Shown: positions 25,774 to 34,799 of the stretch, piece after piece
Position numbering within the stretch: position 1 is the stretch's first letter
Layout of the letters: each line of letters opens with the position of its first letter
Source of the DNA: Sphingomonas ginkgonis
Lineage (GTDB): Bacteria; Pseudomonadota; Alphaproteobacteria; Sphingomonadales; Sphingomonadaceae
Direction: 5' to 3'
NCBI RefSeq assembly: GCF_003970925.1
Contig: NZ_RWJF01000001.1
Span: 2,226,501-2,290,500, forward strand
DNA: 64,000 nt
The notes under the pieces: generated by a model
The model's input: the letters and a program-made list of their open reading frames with translations, nothing else
Told to the model about the DNA's origin: nothing
Databases searched by the model: none
Translations under genes and position numbers: made by a program

Positions 25774-28700
25774 GTGGCGAATAGCGACAAAGCCTCGGGC
25801 AAGCCCACTCCGGGCGGATCGCGAGCTTCTGCCTCGAAAGCTGCTCCTTCTGATCAGCCGTCCGCGAACGACCCGGCAGCGGGACATGGTGGTGGCTTTC
25901 CGGTCGTCGGCATCGGTATGTCGGCGGGTGGTCTCGAAGTCGCGACGGCCTTCTTCAGGGCGATGCCAGCGGACAGCGGGATGGCGTTCGTTCTCGTCCA
26001 GCACCTCGACCCGACCCGCAACAGCATGTTGGCCGACCTGCTCGGCCGCGAGACGACGATGCCCGTCGTGCAGGTCGAAGACGGGATGCCGGTCGAGCCC
26101 AACCGCGTTCATGTCATCGCGCCGGCGAAGACCTTGTTGATCCAAGGCGGCGTGCTGCATCTGGTCGAACCGGAGGAGCCGCGCGGTCATCGTCACCCGA
26201 TCGATCGCTTCTTCACCTCTCTTGCCGAGGATCAGAAGCAAAAGGCGATCGCGATCATTCTGTCCGGTGCGGGGAGCAACGGGACCGCCGGCCTGCAGGA
26301 TATCAAGCAGGCCGGCGGCATGGCCATCGCGCAAGATCCTGAAACCGCGCGGTTCGACAGCATGCCGCGCCATGCGATCGCATCCGATGCGATCGACTAT
26401 GTGCTGGCGCCCGAGCGGATGCCTGAGGCGCTGATCAGCTATATTCACCACAGTCATATCGCCAATCGTAGCCCGGACGCGATCGGCGATGGTTCCTCTA
26501 CTGATCTGCCCGATGTCCTGGCCTTCCTTCAGGTCGCGACCGGCCACGATTTCCGTCAGTACAAGCGCAACACGCTCGCGCGCCGCATCAGCCGTCGCAT
26601 GAGCCTCGCGCGCATGGAGAAGCTGGACGACTATCTGACGTTTCTCCGTGCCGATCCCGGTGAAGTGGTGGCGCTCGGCAAGGACTTGATGATCAACGTC
26701 ACCGCGCTGTTCCGCGATACGGATGCCTGGGCTGCGCTCGACGAGAATGTCATCAAGCCGCTCGTCGACAAGGCCGAGCACAATGCCATTCTCCGCGTGT
26801 GGGTGCCGGCCTGCTCTACGGGCGAGGAAGCCTACACGATCGCCATGCTACTGTCGGAGCGTGTCGAGGCATCGAAAAAAGGGCTCGGCGTCAAGATATT
26901 CGCCACGGATGCGGGCGACTATAATCTCAACGCGGCGCGCAAGGCGCTCTTTCCAGCCAGCATGGTCGAGAGCCTGTCGGCCGAGCGTCTCGCGCGCTTC
27001 TTCGACAAGGGTGCCGACGACACATACCGGATCAAGCCCGCGATCCGGGAGACAGTGCTGTTCGCGCCGCAGAACCTGTTGCAGGACCCGCCCTATTCCA
27101 AGATGGACCTGGTGAGCTGCCGCAACCTGCTGATCTATCTCGAGCCGAAAGCGCAGGAGCAAGTGCTGGCGCTGGCCCATTTCGCGCTACGCAAAGGCGG
27201 CTATCTGTTTCTCGGAAGCGCGGAGACGATCGGCGAGCGGGACTATCTCTTCCAACCGATATCAAAGCGCTGGCGCATCTATCGGCGGATCGGGCCCGCG
27301 AGGTCGGCGGCGATCGACTTCGCCAATTGGCCGAAGCGAGCCGATCTGATCGCGACGCCGGTGCCACCGCCAAAGCTGGCGGACATCGCGACCGCATCTT
27401 TGCTCTCGAATTTTGCGCCCGCGTCGGTGCTGGTCGACCGGAATTATCGGGTGCTCCATTTCCACGGAAACACCGACGAGTTTCTGGCACAGCCGTCCGG
27501 CGCGCCGACGCTGGATCTGCTGGCGCTGGCGCGTGAGGGTTTGCGGCTGACCATTCGCAGCGCGGTGCGACAGGCGCTCGAAAGCCGCGAAACCGCCGTG
27601 CTGCGTGGCAATATCAAGCGCGGCAGGAAGACGGGGTCGGTTCGCGTGACTGCCAACCGGGTCGTCAACGGCAAGGACGCCGGCGAGCTGGTCCTGGTGA
27701 GCTTCGCTTTTGACAATGACGCGGACGTTCCCGCCGTTACGGACCACGCCGACATGCCGCCCCGAGCGGCAGCGCCAGAGCGCGACATGGAGGAAGAGCT
27801 TCGCGCCGCGCGCGAGGAGATGCGCGGAACCGTGGAGCAGCTCGAGACCACGAACGAGGAGCTGACCGCCGCTAACGAAGAGATTACCAGCGTCAACGAA
27901 GAGTTGCAGGCGACCAATGAGGAGCTGGAATCCTCCAAAGAAGAGCTGCAGTCGCTCAATGAAGAGCTGGACACCGTCAATTCCCAACTCGAACGGAAAG
28001 TCATCGAGCTGGAGGAGACCGGTGACGATCTTCGCAACCTGCTGATGGGCAATGATGTCGCCACGATTTTTCTCGATACGGCGATGCGGATCAAATGGTT
28101 TACCCCTGCCGTGCAGGCGCTGTTCGATCTGATCGAAGGCGATACCGGTCGTCCTATCGCGAACTTTTCCCAGAAGTTCGCCGACGGCGATTTGGTCGAA
28201 AAGGCGAAAGCCGCAGTCGAGAAGCTGGCGACGTCAGAGCAGGAGATTCGGGCCGACAACGGCCGCGACTATCGTTTGCGCGTTCTCCCCTATCGCACCC
28301 GCGACAACCGCATCGGGGGCGCGGTAGCCACCTTCATCGACATTACGGACCTGAAGGCGACGCAGGCCGAGACTGCCGAGGCGCGCGACTATGCCGAGGC
28401 GATCATTGAAACCGTCCGCGATCCGTTGCTGGTGCTTGGCGCCGACCTTCGCCTTCAATCGGCGAACCCGGCATTCTACAAGCTGTTTCAGACTGTCCCG
28501 GCCGATGCCGAAGGGCAACTCGTCTATTATCTGGGCGAAGGCCGGTGGAATATCCCCGATCTACGCCGCCTGCTGGAGGAGATGATTCCAGCGCAGAGGC
28601 AGATCAATGGGTTTGAGGTCGAACTTACCGTACCGGGGCTCGGCAGCCGGTGCCTTTTACTTAACGCCCGCCGGATCTCCGGAGACGCCCGCAGGCCCGA

Positions 28701-29385
28701 GCTGATCCTGCTAGCGATCGAGGACATCACCGAGCGCAAGGAAGCAACGCGACATCAGGACCTGCTTGTCGGCGAACTGAGCCACCGCGTGAAAAACATG
28801 CTCACCGTCGTGCAGTCGATCGCCGCGCAAACCCGCCGTCACAGTTCGTCCCCGGAGGCATTCGATCAGGCGTTCCAAGGACGATTACAGGCCCTGGCTG
28901 GCGCCAACGATGCTGTGATCGAAGGAAGCTGGAAAGGCGTGAAGCTGGGCGAGGTCATGGCTCGCTCAATGAAACCCTTTGGCTCGCCCGGACAGGTCGT
29001 CATTGAGGATGGACTCGACCTTGATCTTAATCCGGCGGCGAGCGTATCGCTGGCGATGATCGTCCACGAACTTGCGACCAACGCCGTCAAATACGGCGCG
29101 CTCTCCAGGCCGGAAGGTCATGTGCGTATCGCCAGCCACCTGGAGTTGGGCGAGCCGGATCGCATTGTACTCGAATGGGTGGAGAGCGGTGGTCCAACCG
29201 TGGAGAAGCCCACCCGGCGTGGACAGGGGACGCGCTTCATCGAGCAGAGTATCAGCTATGAGCTTCAGGGCGACGCCAAGCTGACGTTCCAGCAAAGTGG
29301 GCTTCGCGCTCGTCTTGATTTCCCGCTGAAGCTGGCGTCCATGCCGGTCGACGATGAGACGCTTCCAGGCGGAGCGAGCGCCTGA
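25774..29385 (+). CDS. CheB-CheR-PAS-HWE hybrid histidine kinase
   Basis: 1203 residues. Domains in order: low-complexity leader (1-40); CheB methylesterase-like (about 42-225; Ser50 in GIGMSAGGLE, His77 in VQHLDP, but Asn169 in GAGSNGTAG where CheB has its catalytic Asp); CheR methyltransferase (about 245-510; SAM site ACSTGEEAYTIA); long coiled coil (about 670-755, repeated NEEL); two PAS regions (about 760-870 and 880-990); HWE kinase (VGELSHRVKNMLTVV, HELATNAVKYGAL, LEWVESGG). The start is GTG after GCGGAGAAATCG. Such fusions are known; their output in non-chemotaxis settings is not settled. The stop overlaps the next receiver gene (TGATG), its likely partner. Confidence 0.9.
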   Translation: MANSDKASGKPTPGGSRASASKAAPSDQPSANDPAAGHGGGFPVVGIGMSAGGLEVATAFFRAMPADSGMAFVLVQHLDPTRNSMLADLLGRETTMPVVQVEDGMPVEPNRVHVIAPAKTLLIQGGVLHLVEPEEPRGHRHPIDRFFTSLAEDQKQKAIAIILSGAGSNGTAGLQDIKQAGGMAIAQDPETARFDSMPRHAIASDAIDYVLAPERMPEALISYIHHSHIANRSPDAIGDGSSTDLPDVLAFLQVATGHDFRQYKRNTLARRISRRMSLARMEKLDDYLTFLRADPGEVVALGKDLMINVTALFRDTDAWAALDENVIKPLVDKAEHNAILRVWVPACSTGEEAYTIAMLLSERVEASKKGLGVKIFATDAGDYNLNAARKALFPASMVESLSAERLARFFDKGADDTYRIKPAIRETVLFAPQNLLQDPPYSKMDLVSCRNLLIYLEPKAQEQVLALAHFALRKGGYLFLGSAETIGERDYLFQPISKRWRIYRRIGPARSAAIDFANWPKRADLIATPVPPPKLADIATASLLSNFAPASVLVDRNYRVLHFHGNTDEFLAQPSGAPTLDLLALAREGLRLTIRSAVRQALESRETAVLRGNIKRGRKTGSVRVTANRVVNGKDAGELVLVSFAFDNDADVPAVTDHADMPPRAAAPERDMEEELRAAREEMRGTVEQLETTNEELTAANEEITSVNEELQATNEELESSKEELQSLNEELDTVNSQLERKVIELEETGDDLRNLLMGNDVATIFLDTAMRIKWFTPAVQALFDLIEGDTGRPIANFSQKFADGDLVEKAKAAVEKLATSEQEIRADNGRDYRLRVLPYRTRDNRIGGAVATFIDITDLKATQAETAEARDYAEAIIETVRDPLLVLGADLRLQSANPAFYKLFQTVPADAEGQLVYYLGEGRWNIPDLRRLLEEMIPAQRQINGFEVELTVPGLGSRCLLLNARRISGDARRPELILLAIEDITERKEATRHQDLLVGELSHRVKNMLTVVQSIAAQTRRHSSSPEAFDQAFQGRLQALAGANDAVIEGSWKGVKLGEVMARSMKPFGSPGQVVIEDGLDLDLNPAASVSLAMIVHELATNAVKYGALSRPEGHVRIASHLELGEPDRIVLEWVESGGPTVEKPTRRGQGTRFIEQSISYELQGDAKLTFQQSGLRARLDFPLKLASMPVDDETLPGGASA

Positions 29386-29759
29386 TGGCCGACCACGGCC
29401 CCCTCTCCGGTTTGCGGCTGCTCATCGTCGAGGATGAATATATGGTCGCGACTCATCTCGAAATGCTGCTGGAGAATTGTGGGTGCGAGGTCGTCGGGCC
29501 GGTCGCAACAGTCGATAAGGCGCTGGAGTTGATGGAAGCCGAACGACTGGACGGGGTGCTGCTCGATGCCAATCTGAACGGCATCAGCAGCGCGCCGCTT
29601 GCGGATTTTCTCAATGCGCGATCGGTGCCGTTCGTTGTGGTGACGGGCTATGGACGGCTCGAGCTTGCCACTGAAACGCTGAGCGCAGCCCCTCGCATCG
29701 GTAAGCCCTTCAGCAAAGCCGAGTTCGAAAAGGTGCTAACCTCAACCTTTCGGCGATAG
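29385..29759 (+). CDS. Single-domain response regulator
   Basis: 124-residue receiver with acidic pocket IVEDEYMV, phospho-acceptor Asp in GVLLDANLNG, Thr in VVVTGYG and Lys in IGKPFS. Its ATG overlaps the stop of the CheB-CheR kinase, so it is translated with that kinase. No output domain, so it acts by protein contact or as a phosphate sink. The TGY motif again resembles FAT GUY-type receivers. Confidence 0.9.
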   Translation: MADHGPLSGLRLLIVEDEYMVATHLEMLLENCGCEVVGPVATVDKALELMEAERLDGVLLDANLNGISSAPLADFLNARSVPFVVVTGYGRLELATETLSAAPRIGKPFSKAEFEKVLTSTFRR

Positions 29760-29772
29760 CTACCCTCCGGTC

Positions 29773-30608
29773 GGAGGTGTCAGACAAAAGCGAAAGCGTC
29801 TCTGCTGCGCGCAGCTGGGTCTTTGATGCTCAGCCCTACCCCACAAGCCCCTGCCACTCGGCCAGGGCGGCCGAGCGGCGAAGCTTGAAATCGGATCGGC
29901 TGACGAGGTGACGTTCGGCGTTGAAGTGGTTGTGAAGGTTGGCGTGGATGGAAGCGAACTTCTGTAAGCTCTTCATCTGCCGAAACCTGAGCATCGCTCG
30001 TTCTCGTCGTCGGAACGCCAGGTGGCTGTTCTCCACCCGGTTATTCGCCCAGCGGCCGACGTCCTGCTTGGCGATGTTTCCCAGCGCGCTCATGGCGGCC
30101 TTGTAGGAGCGCAGTCCATCGGTGGTGATCGCCTCGGGCGAGCCGTGGCGCTTCAGCGCCTTCTTTACAAACCGGAGCGCTGCTCCCTTGTCCCGCTCCT
30201 TGGTGACAAAGCTCTCGAGCACCTCGCCCTCGTGATCGACCGCACGCCACAGGTAGCGCATCTCACCATTCACCTTCACGTACATCTCATCCAGGTGCCA
30301 GCGCCACTGGCGAAAGCCCCGCATGCGGCTCACCCGCTGGCGGCGGATGTCGGCGGCGAACAGCCGGCCAAAGCGGTTCCACCAGTAGCGGACCGTCTCA
30401 TGGCAGATGTCGATGCCGCGCTCGTGCAGCAGATCCTCGACGTTCCGAAGGCTGAGCGGATAGCGGACGTACATCATCACGGCGAGGCGGATCACCTCGG
30501 GCGAGGTCTTGAAGTAGCGGAACGGGCTGGCAGGGACACGTCGGCGAGGCATCCGCCTCCCCTACCCTCGCCTCTCTTACCGGAGGGTGGATTTGCTCTG
30601 ACAGAGCC
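29773..30608 (-). mobile_element. IS6-like insertion sequence, copy D
   Basis: The 836-bp element has left end GGAGGTGTCAGA and right end TCTGACAGAGCC, the best-conserved pair of ends in the window. Flanks CTCCGGTC and CTTGAAAC differ. It starts 13 bp after the response regulator stop. Confidence 0.92.
29836..30552 (-). CDS. IS6-family transposase (copy D)
   Basis: 238 residues, catalytic residues intact. Specific differences: DLLHERGIDIC (shared with copy E), NRFGRLF, RFVKKALKRH and SALGNIAKQD. Confidence 0.95.
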   Translation of the reverse strand: MPRRRVPASPFRYFKTSPEVIRLAVMMYVRYPLSLRNVEDLLHERGIDICHETVRYWWNRFGRLFAADIRRQRVSRMRGFRQWRWHLDEMYVKVNGEMRYLWRAVDHEGEVLESFVTKERDKGAALRFVKKALKRHGSPEAITTDGLRSYKAAMSALGNIAKQDVGRWANNRVENSHLAFRRRERAMLRFRQMKSLQKFASIHANLHNHFNAERHLVSRSDFKLRRSAALAEWQGLVG

Positions 30609-30850
30609 CTTGAAACCGTTATTTGTTGTCGCGGTTACAACATCGAAAAACGGCCATGCGAAATATATGTGCCGGCTTCTCCGCCGAGGCCTATCTTTTG
30701 CCAGGTGAGCGTCCATATCACTGGGGCTGACGTCGCCTGCGACGGATATCGGGCCGCTAAAGGCTCCCCCTTTGTCCCTTACTAGCCTCACGAAGCCGGG
30801 ATGCGCCGATGTCGGCGCGTGCCCGACACGCATGGACAAAGGACATCCAA

Positions 30851-31057
30851 ATGATCACCGGAACCGTCAAATTCTTCAACATCGACAAGGGCTATGGCTT
30901 CATCGCGCCCGAGAGCGGCGGCAACGATGCCTTCGTCCATATCAGCGCCGTCGAGCGCGCGGGCATGCGGACGCTCGATAAGGATCAGCGCGTCTCCTAC
31001 GAAATGGAGACCGACCGTCGCGGCAAGACCTCGGCAGTGAACCTGCAAGCTGCCTGA
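30851..31057 (+). CDS. Cold shock protein (CspA family)
   Basis: 68-residue single cold-shock domain with RNP1-type KGYGFIAPE and RNP2-type DAFVHIS motifs. Binds single-stranded nucleic acid and acts as an RNA chaperone. The ATG at 30851 starts the canonical MITGTVKFFN. A leader of about 200 bases between the IS end and the start could hold regulatory structure. Confidence 0.95.
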   Translation: MITGTVKFFNIDKGYGFIAPESGGNDAFVHISAVERAGMRTLDKDQRVSYEMETDRRGKTSAVNLQAA

Positions 31058-31118
31058 CGACCTGATCGGCGGGGGTGCTGCTGTGCCTCCGCCCTTTCCT
31101 CGTGCTTCGGGAGCTATC

Positions 31119-31274
31119 ATGTCGCCATTGCTTTTCTACCGGCAGCAAGCCGAACAACAGCAGGTGGCCGCGGATGCGGCCACGCTGCAGAACGTGAAAG
31201 AGCGATGCCAACGCGCATCCGGCGCCTGGGCTGCCTTAGCTGCGCGACCCGAGCGTAGCGATAACGCCGTCTAG
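31119..31274 (+). CDS. Small sphingomonad-type protein (51 aa)
   Basis: MSPLLFYRQQAEQQQVAADA followed by ATLQNVKERCQRASGAWAALAARPERSD. A short helical protein with GGGAGC before the ATG. The pattern (aromatic start, Gln/Ala-rich helix, V.ERC.RA..AW.ALA) resembles small proteins common in sphingomonads; the function is unknown. The protein at 58337 has a similar general layout. Confidence 0.6.
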   Translation: MSPLLFYRQQAEQQQVAADAATLQNVKERCQRASGAWAALAARPERSDNAV

Positions 31275-31394
31275 AAGCGGCTTCCGCCAAGCTGCTCCAA
31301 GGCACGAGCGAGAACCCCGATCGCGGCCTTGCGGCCGCCTCATCGTGGCCGCTGAGCCAGCCCGCCCTTTTCCCGCTAATGTGAGGTGATCGAC

Positions 31395-31505
31395 ATGGCC
31401 AAAGGTCAGAAGAAGGGCAACAAGGAAGCCCGCAAGCCCAAGAAGGAGGGTCCCGCGAAGACGATCGCGGCCAATCCCTCGATGAACGGCATTGCCAAAG
31501 CTTGA
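31395..31505 (+). CDS. Very small basic protein (36 aa)
   Basis: MAKGQKKGNKEARKPKKEGP followed by AKTIAANPSMNGIAKA. Preceded by GTGAGGTG. A highly Lys-rich peptide with a short Ala-Asn-Pro tail; composition suggests nucleic acid binding, but no function is known. It lies in a run of stress-type small genes next to the cold shock gene. Confidence 0.55.
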   Translation: MAKGQKKGNKEARKPKKEGPAKTIAANPSMNGIAKA

Positions 31506-31611
31506 CCATAAACGTCGCGGGCATCCGAGTTAATCCTTCGTTGTCGATTGTCACACGCGCCAAATTCCTGCCGTCTCCAGGAAGACTGGCTTGCTCACGG
31601 AAGGACCGAGC

Positions 31612-31839
31612 ATGCAGCCGTCATCAGGCACTTGCGAAGCGCAAGAGGCGCGACAATCAGAACTAGCGGCTTCCACCAAGTTCCCGCTCGTCAAGGTTGC
31701 CGCGGAGCAAGCTGCCCGAGCGTGGAGCAAGCAGGGCGAAGCCGGGCGGGCGCGCGAAGTCCGGGAGGTCGCAAGACTGAACCGAGCTAAGTTGGCCCAA
31801 GCGATAAAGCGCTCAGAACTCGACGGCGCGGCCGGGTAA
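31612..31839 (+). CDS. Hypothetical small helical protein (75 aa)
   Basis: The ATG at 31612 follows GGAAGGACC. Predicted helix rich in Ala/Arg/Glu (VAAEQAARAWSKQGEAGRAREVREVARLNRAKLAQAIK). No family recognised; moderate support from ribosome site and amino acid composition. Confidence 0.45.
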   Translation: MQPSSGTCEAQEARQSELAASTKFPLVKVAAEQAARAWSKQGEAGRAREVREVARLNRAKLAQAIKRSELDGAAG

Positions 31840-31983
31840 AGTCCAGCAGACTTCGGCGGCGACGGCGATCAAAGCCGAAGGCGGCCTGCGACGAAGTCGG
31901 ATGAATAAAGGTGATCTTTACCAGTGCTTTGCCAATTGCGGCATGATAGTTGGCCGCATCGCAGGCACGAATTTGAGGCGTCG

Positions 31984-32028
31984 GCGGCTGAGAGACCATC
32001 GCGCTCTCCCCCTCCGAGCAGAGCGCAG
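31984..32028 (+). promoter_or_regulatory. Leader hairpin before DUF6894 gene
   Basis: GGCTGAGAGACCATCGCGCTC is followed by a Cys/Pro-type pyrimidine stretch and GAGCAGAGCGC. GCGCTC can pair with GAGCGC-type sequence directly before the GTG start. Almost the same leader precedes the gene at 34161. Confidence 0.45.
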
Positions 32029-32029
32029 C

Positions 32030-32305
32030 GTGCCACGTTATTTCTTTCATTGGGCCGATGGTGCGCGCGACCCTGACCTGGAAGGTACGATGCTTGAGGA
32101 TGATGCTGCCGCTCAGATCGCGGCAGTGGCGTTCGCGGGCGAGACGTTGAAGCACTCCCCGGAATCGCTTTGGAAGAAGGGGCAGTGGCGGGTTGAAGTA
32201 ACCAACCAGCAAGGCGCTCTCCTCTTCACCGTGATAACCCTTGCGGTGGATGCTCCCGTCCCCGGCAAATTACCGCGGATAGCTTCACCAGCATCGAACG
32301 ACTGA
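32030..32305 (+). CDS. DUF6894 family protein
   Basis: 91 residues from a GTG start: VPRYFFHWADGARDPDLEGTML, the DUF6894 opening (RYFFH..DG....D.EG..L), then EDDAAAQIAAVAFAGETL and a beta-rich end (WRVEVTNQQGALLFTVITLAV). A small soluble protein of unknown role, frequent in Rhizobiales and sphingomonads. The leader can fold over the ribosome site. Confidence 0.75.
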   Translation: MPRYFFHWADGARDPDLEGTMLEDDAAAQIAAVAFAGETLKHSPESLWKKGQWRVEVTNQQGALLFTVITLAVDAPVPGKLPRIASPASND

Positions 32306-32412
32306 GCGCTTCGGCGGGCTAGGCGAGCACGCCGATCGACTCACTGGATCTGGAACGACGTCTAGCCCGAGCGGTTGACGACAAGTTGCCGGGTAATTCT
32401 GGTAACCTCCAA

Positions 32413-34002
32413 GTGAAAGCGCCGGCCTTGCACACATTCGAGCTTCTGCTCGTCCTCGTCGCGGCTTCGGTTGCACTGGCCTTCGTTGCCCAAAGGCTTC
32501 GTCTGCCGACGGCGGTCATGCTCGTGCTTGGTGGTATCGGGCTTGCGTTCGTTCCCGGCATAGGGACGGTAGAGATGGACCCCGAACTTGCGCTCGCGCT
32601 CTTTCTGCCGCCACTGCTTCAGGCCAGCGCCTACCGGACGGACTGGGCGGCCTTCCGCTTCAACCTGCGGCCGATCTTCCTGCTCGCCGTCGGCGCCGTC
32701 TTCTTCACGGCCGCCGCCGTCACGATCGTCGCCAAGATGCTGGTGCCCGAGCTGCCCTGGTGGGCGGTCATCACGCTGGGCGCGATCGTAGCGCCCCCCG
32801 ATGCTGTCGCGGCCGCCGCCGTGCTCGAGCAGGTTCGGTTGCCCAAGCGGATCGTCACCGTTCTAGAGGGCGAAAGCCTGATCAACGACGCGTCGGCGCT
32901 GGTCCTCTACCGCTTCGCCGTGGCGGCGGTGCTCGCCGGCACGTCCAATTTCGGCGACGGTGTTCTCCAGTTCTTCGGCGTAGCAATCGGTGGTGCGCTT
33001 GCAGGTTGGCTCGTCGGGCGCGCGGCAATGTGGGTCTTCGTCCTGCTCCAAGACACGATGCTCGATATCACGGTCAGCCTCCTCGCGGGCTTTGTAGCGT
33101 ATCTCCTGGCCGAGCAGTTCCATGCCTCCGGCGTTCTCGCAGCCGTGGCCTGCGGCCTCGTGCTCGGCCGCCGCCAGCATGCGGAGTTCACCGGCGAAAG
33201 CCGGCTCGGACTTGCGGCGGTATGGGGCTTCGTCGAATTCCTACTCACAGCAATCATCTTCATGCTGATTGGGCTCCAGCTCCGCGGAATCATCGGGCGC
33301 TTGGACAACTACGACCTGCTGACGCTTCTCTGGTTGGGTGGCGCTGTCTCTGCCACCCTGATCATCGCCCGCTTCATCTGGGTTTTCCCCGCGGTGTGGC
33401 TACCCCGCGTCCTGTCGCGACGGGTCCGTGAGCAGGACCCTTTGCCGCCTTGGAGCCATGCGGTCGTGCTGTCATGGGCAGGCATGCGGGGCGTGGTGAG
33501 CCTGGCAGCAGCGTTGGCGCTCCCGCTCCGTTTTCCCGGCCGCGACATCATCGTCTTTCTGGCATTCTGCGCGATCCTTGCCACGCTGATCGTGCAGGGC
33601 ACAACCTTGGGCGTGGTGGTCCGCCGGCTCGGGCTTCAAGAGGATGATACCTTGCTCCCGGAGCCGGAAATGACGCAAGCTCGCGCGGAACTAGCAACCG
33701 CTGCGCTTGGCGCAGTCCAACGCCAGTCCGACAAGGATGGTCCTAGCAACACAGGTGCCGCCGCCGAACTTCTCGATGAGTACAAAGTGCGCGCCGAGCG
33801 CGCGAGCGTCGCAGGTCAGGATCTTGAGACCAAGAGCGGTCAGCTCGGGGCGCAGCAAAGGATGCGCCTCGTCGCGATCGAAGCAGCGCGCCGCGAGCTC
33901 AAGGAGAAAACGGATCAGATCGACCATGATGCGCACCGTGAACTTGGCGAGGAGTTGGACCTCGAAGAGCAGCAGGTCCGCCGCACCCTCGGCGACGATT
34001 GA
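32413..34002 (+). CDS. Na+/H+ antiporter (CPA1/NhaP type)
   Basis: About 529 residues. Around 12 membrane segments over residues 5-405, with the ion-binding core motifs GAIVAPPDAVAAAAVLE and EGESLINDASALVLYRFA (Asp-Ala pair) typical of CPA1 antiporters, and LSWAGMRGVVSLAAALALP. A charged cytosolic tail of about 120 residues follows. Exchanges Na+ or K+ for protons across the inner membrane. The start is uncertain: GTG at 32413 matches family N-termini; TTG at 32386 is an alternative. Confidence 0.88.
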   Translation: MKAPALHTFELLLVLVAASVALAFVAQRLRLPTAVMLVLGGIGLAFVPGIGTVEMDPELALALFLPPLLQASAYRTDWAAFRFNLRPIFLLAVGAVFFTAAAVTIVAKMLVPELPWWAVITLGAIVAPPDAVAAAAVLEQVRLPKRIVTVLEGESLINDASALVLYRFAVAAVLAGTSNFGDGVLQFFGVAIGGALAGWLVGRAAMWVFVLLQDTMLDITVSLLAGFVAYLLAEQFHASGVLAAVACGLVLGRRQHAEFTGESRLGLAAVWGFVEFLLTAIIFMLIGLQLRGIIGRLDNYDLLTLLWLGGAVSATLIIARFIWVFPAVWLPRVLSRRVREQDPLPPWSHAVVLSWAGMRGVVSLAAALALPLRFPGRDIIVFLAFCAILATLIVQGTTLGVVVRRLGLQEDDTLLPEPEMTQARAELATAALGAVQRQSDKDGPSNTGAAAELLDEYKVRAERASVAGQDLETKSGQLGAQQRMRLVAIEAARRELKEKTDQIDHDAHRELGEELDLEEQQVRRTLGDD

Positions 34003-34118
34003 ACCGGGATTTCAGACCCCGGCTGCGTTCAGATAAATGGTCCCTCGGTAGCTCCCCTTGCACTGGGCGAGCGCCCACCCCATGTTATGGCTATCGCGCT
34101 TTCTGCCCGAGCACCGCG

Positions 34119-34160
34119 CGGCTGAGAGACATCGCGCTCCCGCTTCAAGGAGCAGAGCGC
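34119..34160 (+). promoter_or_regulatory. Leader hairpin occluding the ribosome site
   Basis: GGCTGAGAGACATCGCGCTC is followed by CCGCTTCAAGGAGCAGAGCGC and the ATG. GCGCTCC can pair with GGAG and GCGC on the far side, placing AAGGAG inside a stem. The first 20 bases are the same as at 31984 except for one base. Confidence 0.45.
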
Positions 34161-34799
34161 ATGGACATCAACTATATCCTTGGCCGCGAGCAGACGTCGC
34201 TCCACAATGCCCGCATAGCAACCTCTTCGAGCGCACGCGCATCCCATCGCGGTCTGGCGAAGGCTTACCGGCTGCTTCTTGCCGGCAGTACGTTTCCGCA
34301 CAGGCAGCCCGCTCAGCTTCGCTCCCACTGTAGGGACAGGGACAGTGCCGCTCGGTGGGACGACGACGGGGGAGTTGTTCTAGCCGATGAAGACCTCGCA
34401 GTTCGGGGATATGTGGTTCAGACCCCCAATGCGCCGCTCGCCTATAAGACCGTGCTGGAGCACGATCATGGGCCTGCTGCTGAGCGTCCCGCACGATCGG
34501 TTCGTGAGGGTGAAGCGTATGTAAGGCAGCACACGCCCACCCCGCCGGAGCGCGACACCTCGCGAGATCGCGACGCCTCACCGAACGTACGATTACTAGC
34601 GGATGCTACGCGAGACCCAGATAACCTTTTCAGCGCATTGGTCAGGGCTGTCGAACGAAACGAGCGCCTGCTGGCGTCTCAGTTCGCGGACGGCAAGGTC
34701 AGCGCGAAGGCCTTTCAAAACCGCAGCCGCTTCCAGAGGCAAGATCGAGCGCGCTTAGCCGACCCGTCGCATGCCGGTGTTCCGGAGGGCTCCTCGTGA
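34161..34799 (+). CDS. Two-part hypothetical protein
   Basis: 212 residues. The N-terminal part (MDINYILGREQTSLHNARIA, SSARASHRGLAKAYRLLLA) resembles a short family common in sphingomonads. The second part (AYKTVLEHDHGPAAERPARS, YVRQHT, PERDTSRDR) is homologous to the 96-residue protein at 8129-8419. The C-terminus is a charged helix (SALVRAVERNERLLASQFADG). Good ribosome site (AAGGAGC). Function unknown. It overlaps the next small gene (GTGA). Confidence 0.6.
   Translation: MDINYILGREQTSLHNARIATSSSARASHRGLAKAYRLLLAGSTFPHRQPAQLRSHCRDRDSAARWDDDGGVVLADEDLAVRGYVVQTPNAPLAYKTVLEHDHGPAAERPARSVREGEAYVRQHTPTPPERDTSRDRDASPNVRLLADATRDPDNLFSALVRAVERNERLLASQFADGKVSAKAFQNRSRFQRQDRARLADPSHAGVPEGSS

Noticed and set aside
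25690..26781. 363-codon reverse frame opposite the CheB-CheR kinase
   Set aside because: Antisense of a well-supported multi-domain gene; no motif of its own.
15948..30552. Classical composite transposon made of IS6-like copies B, C or D
   Set aside because: No matching outer target duplications and no coherent passenger such as resistance genes; ends coincide with truncated genes instead.
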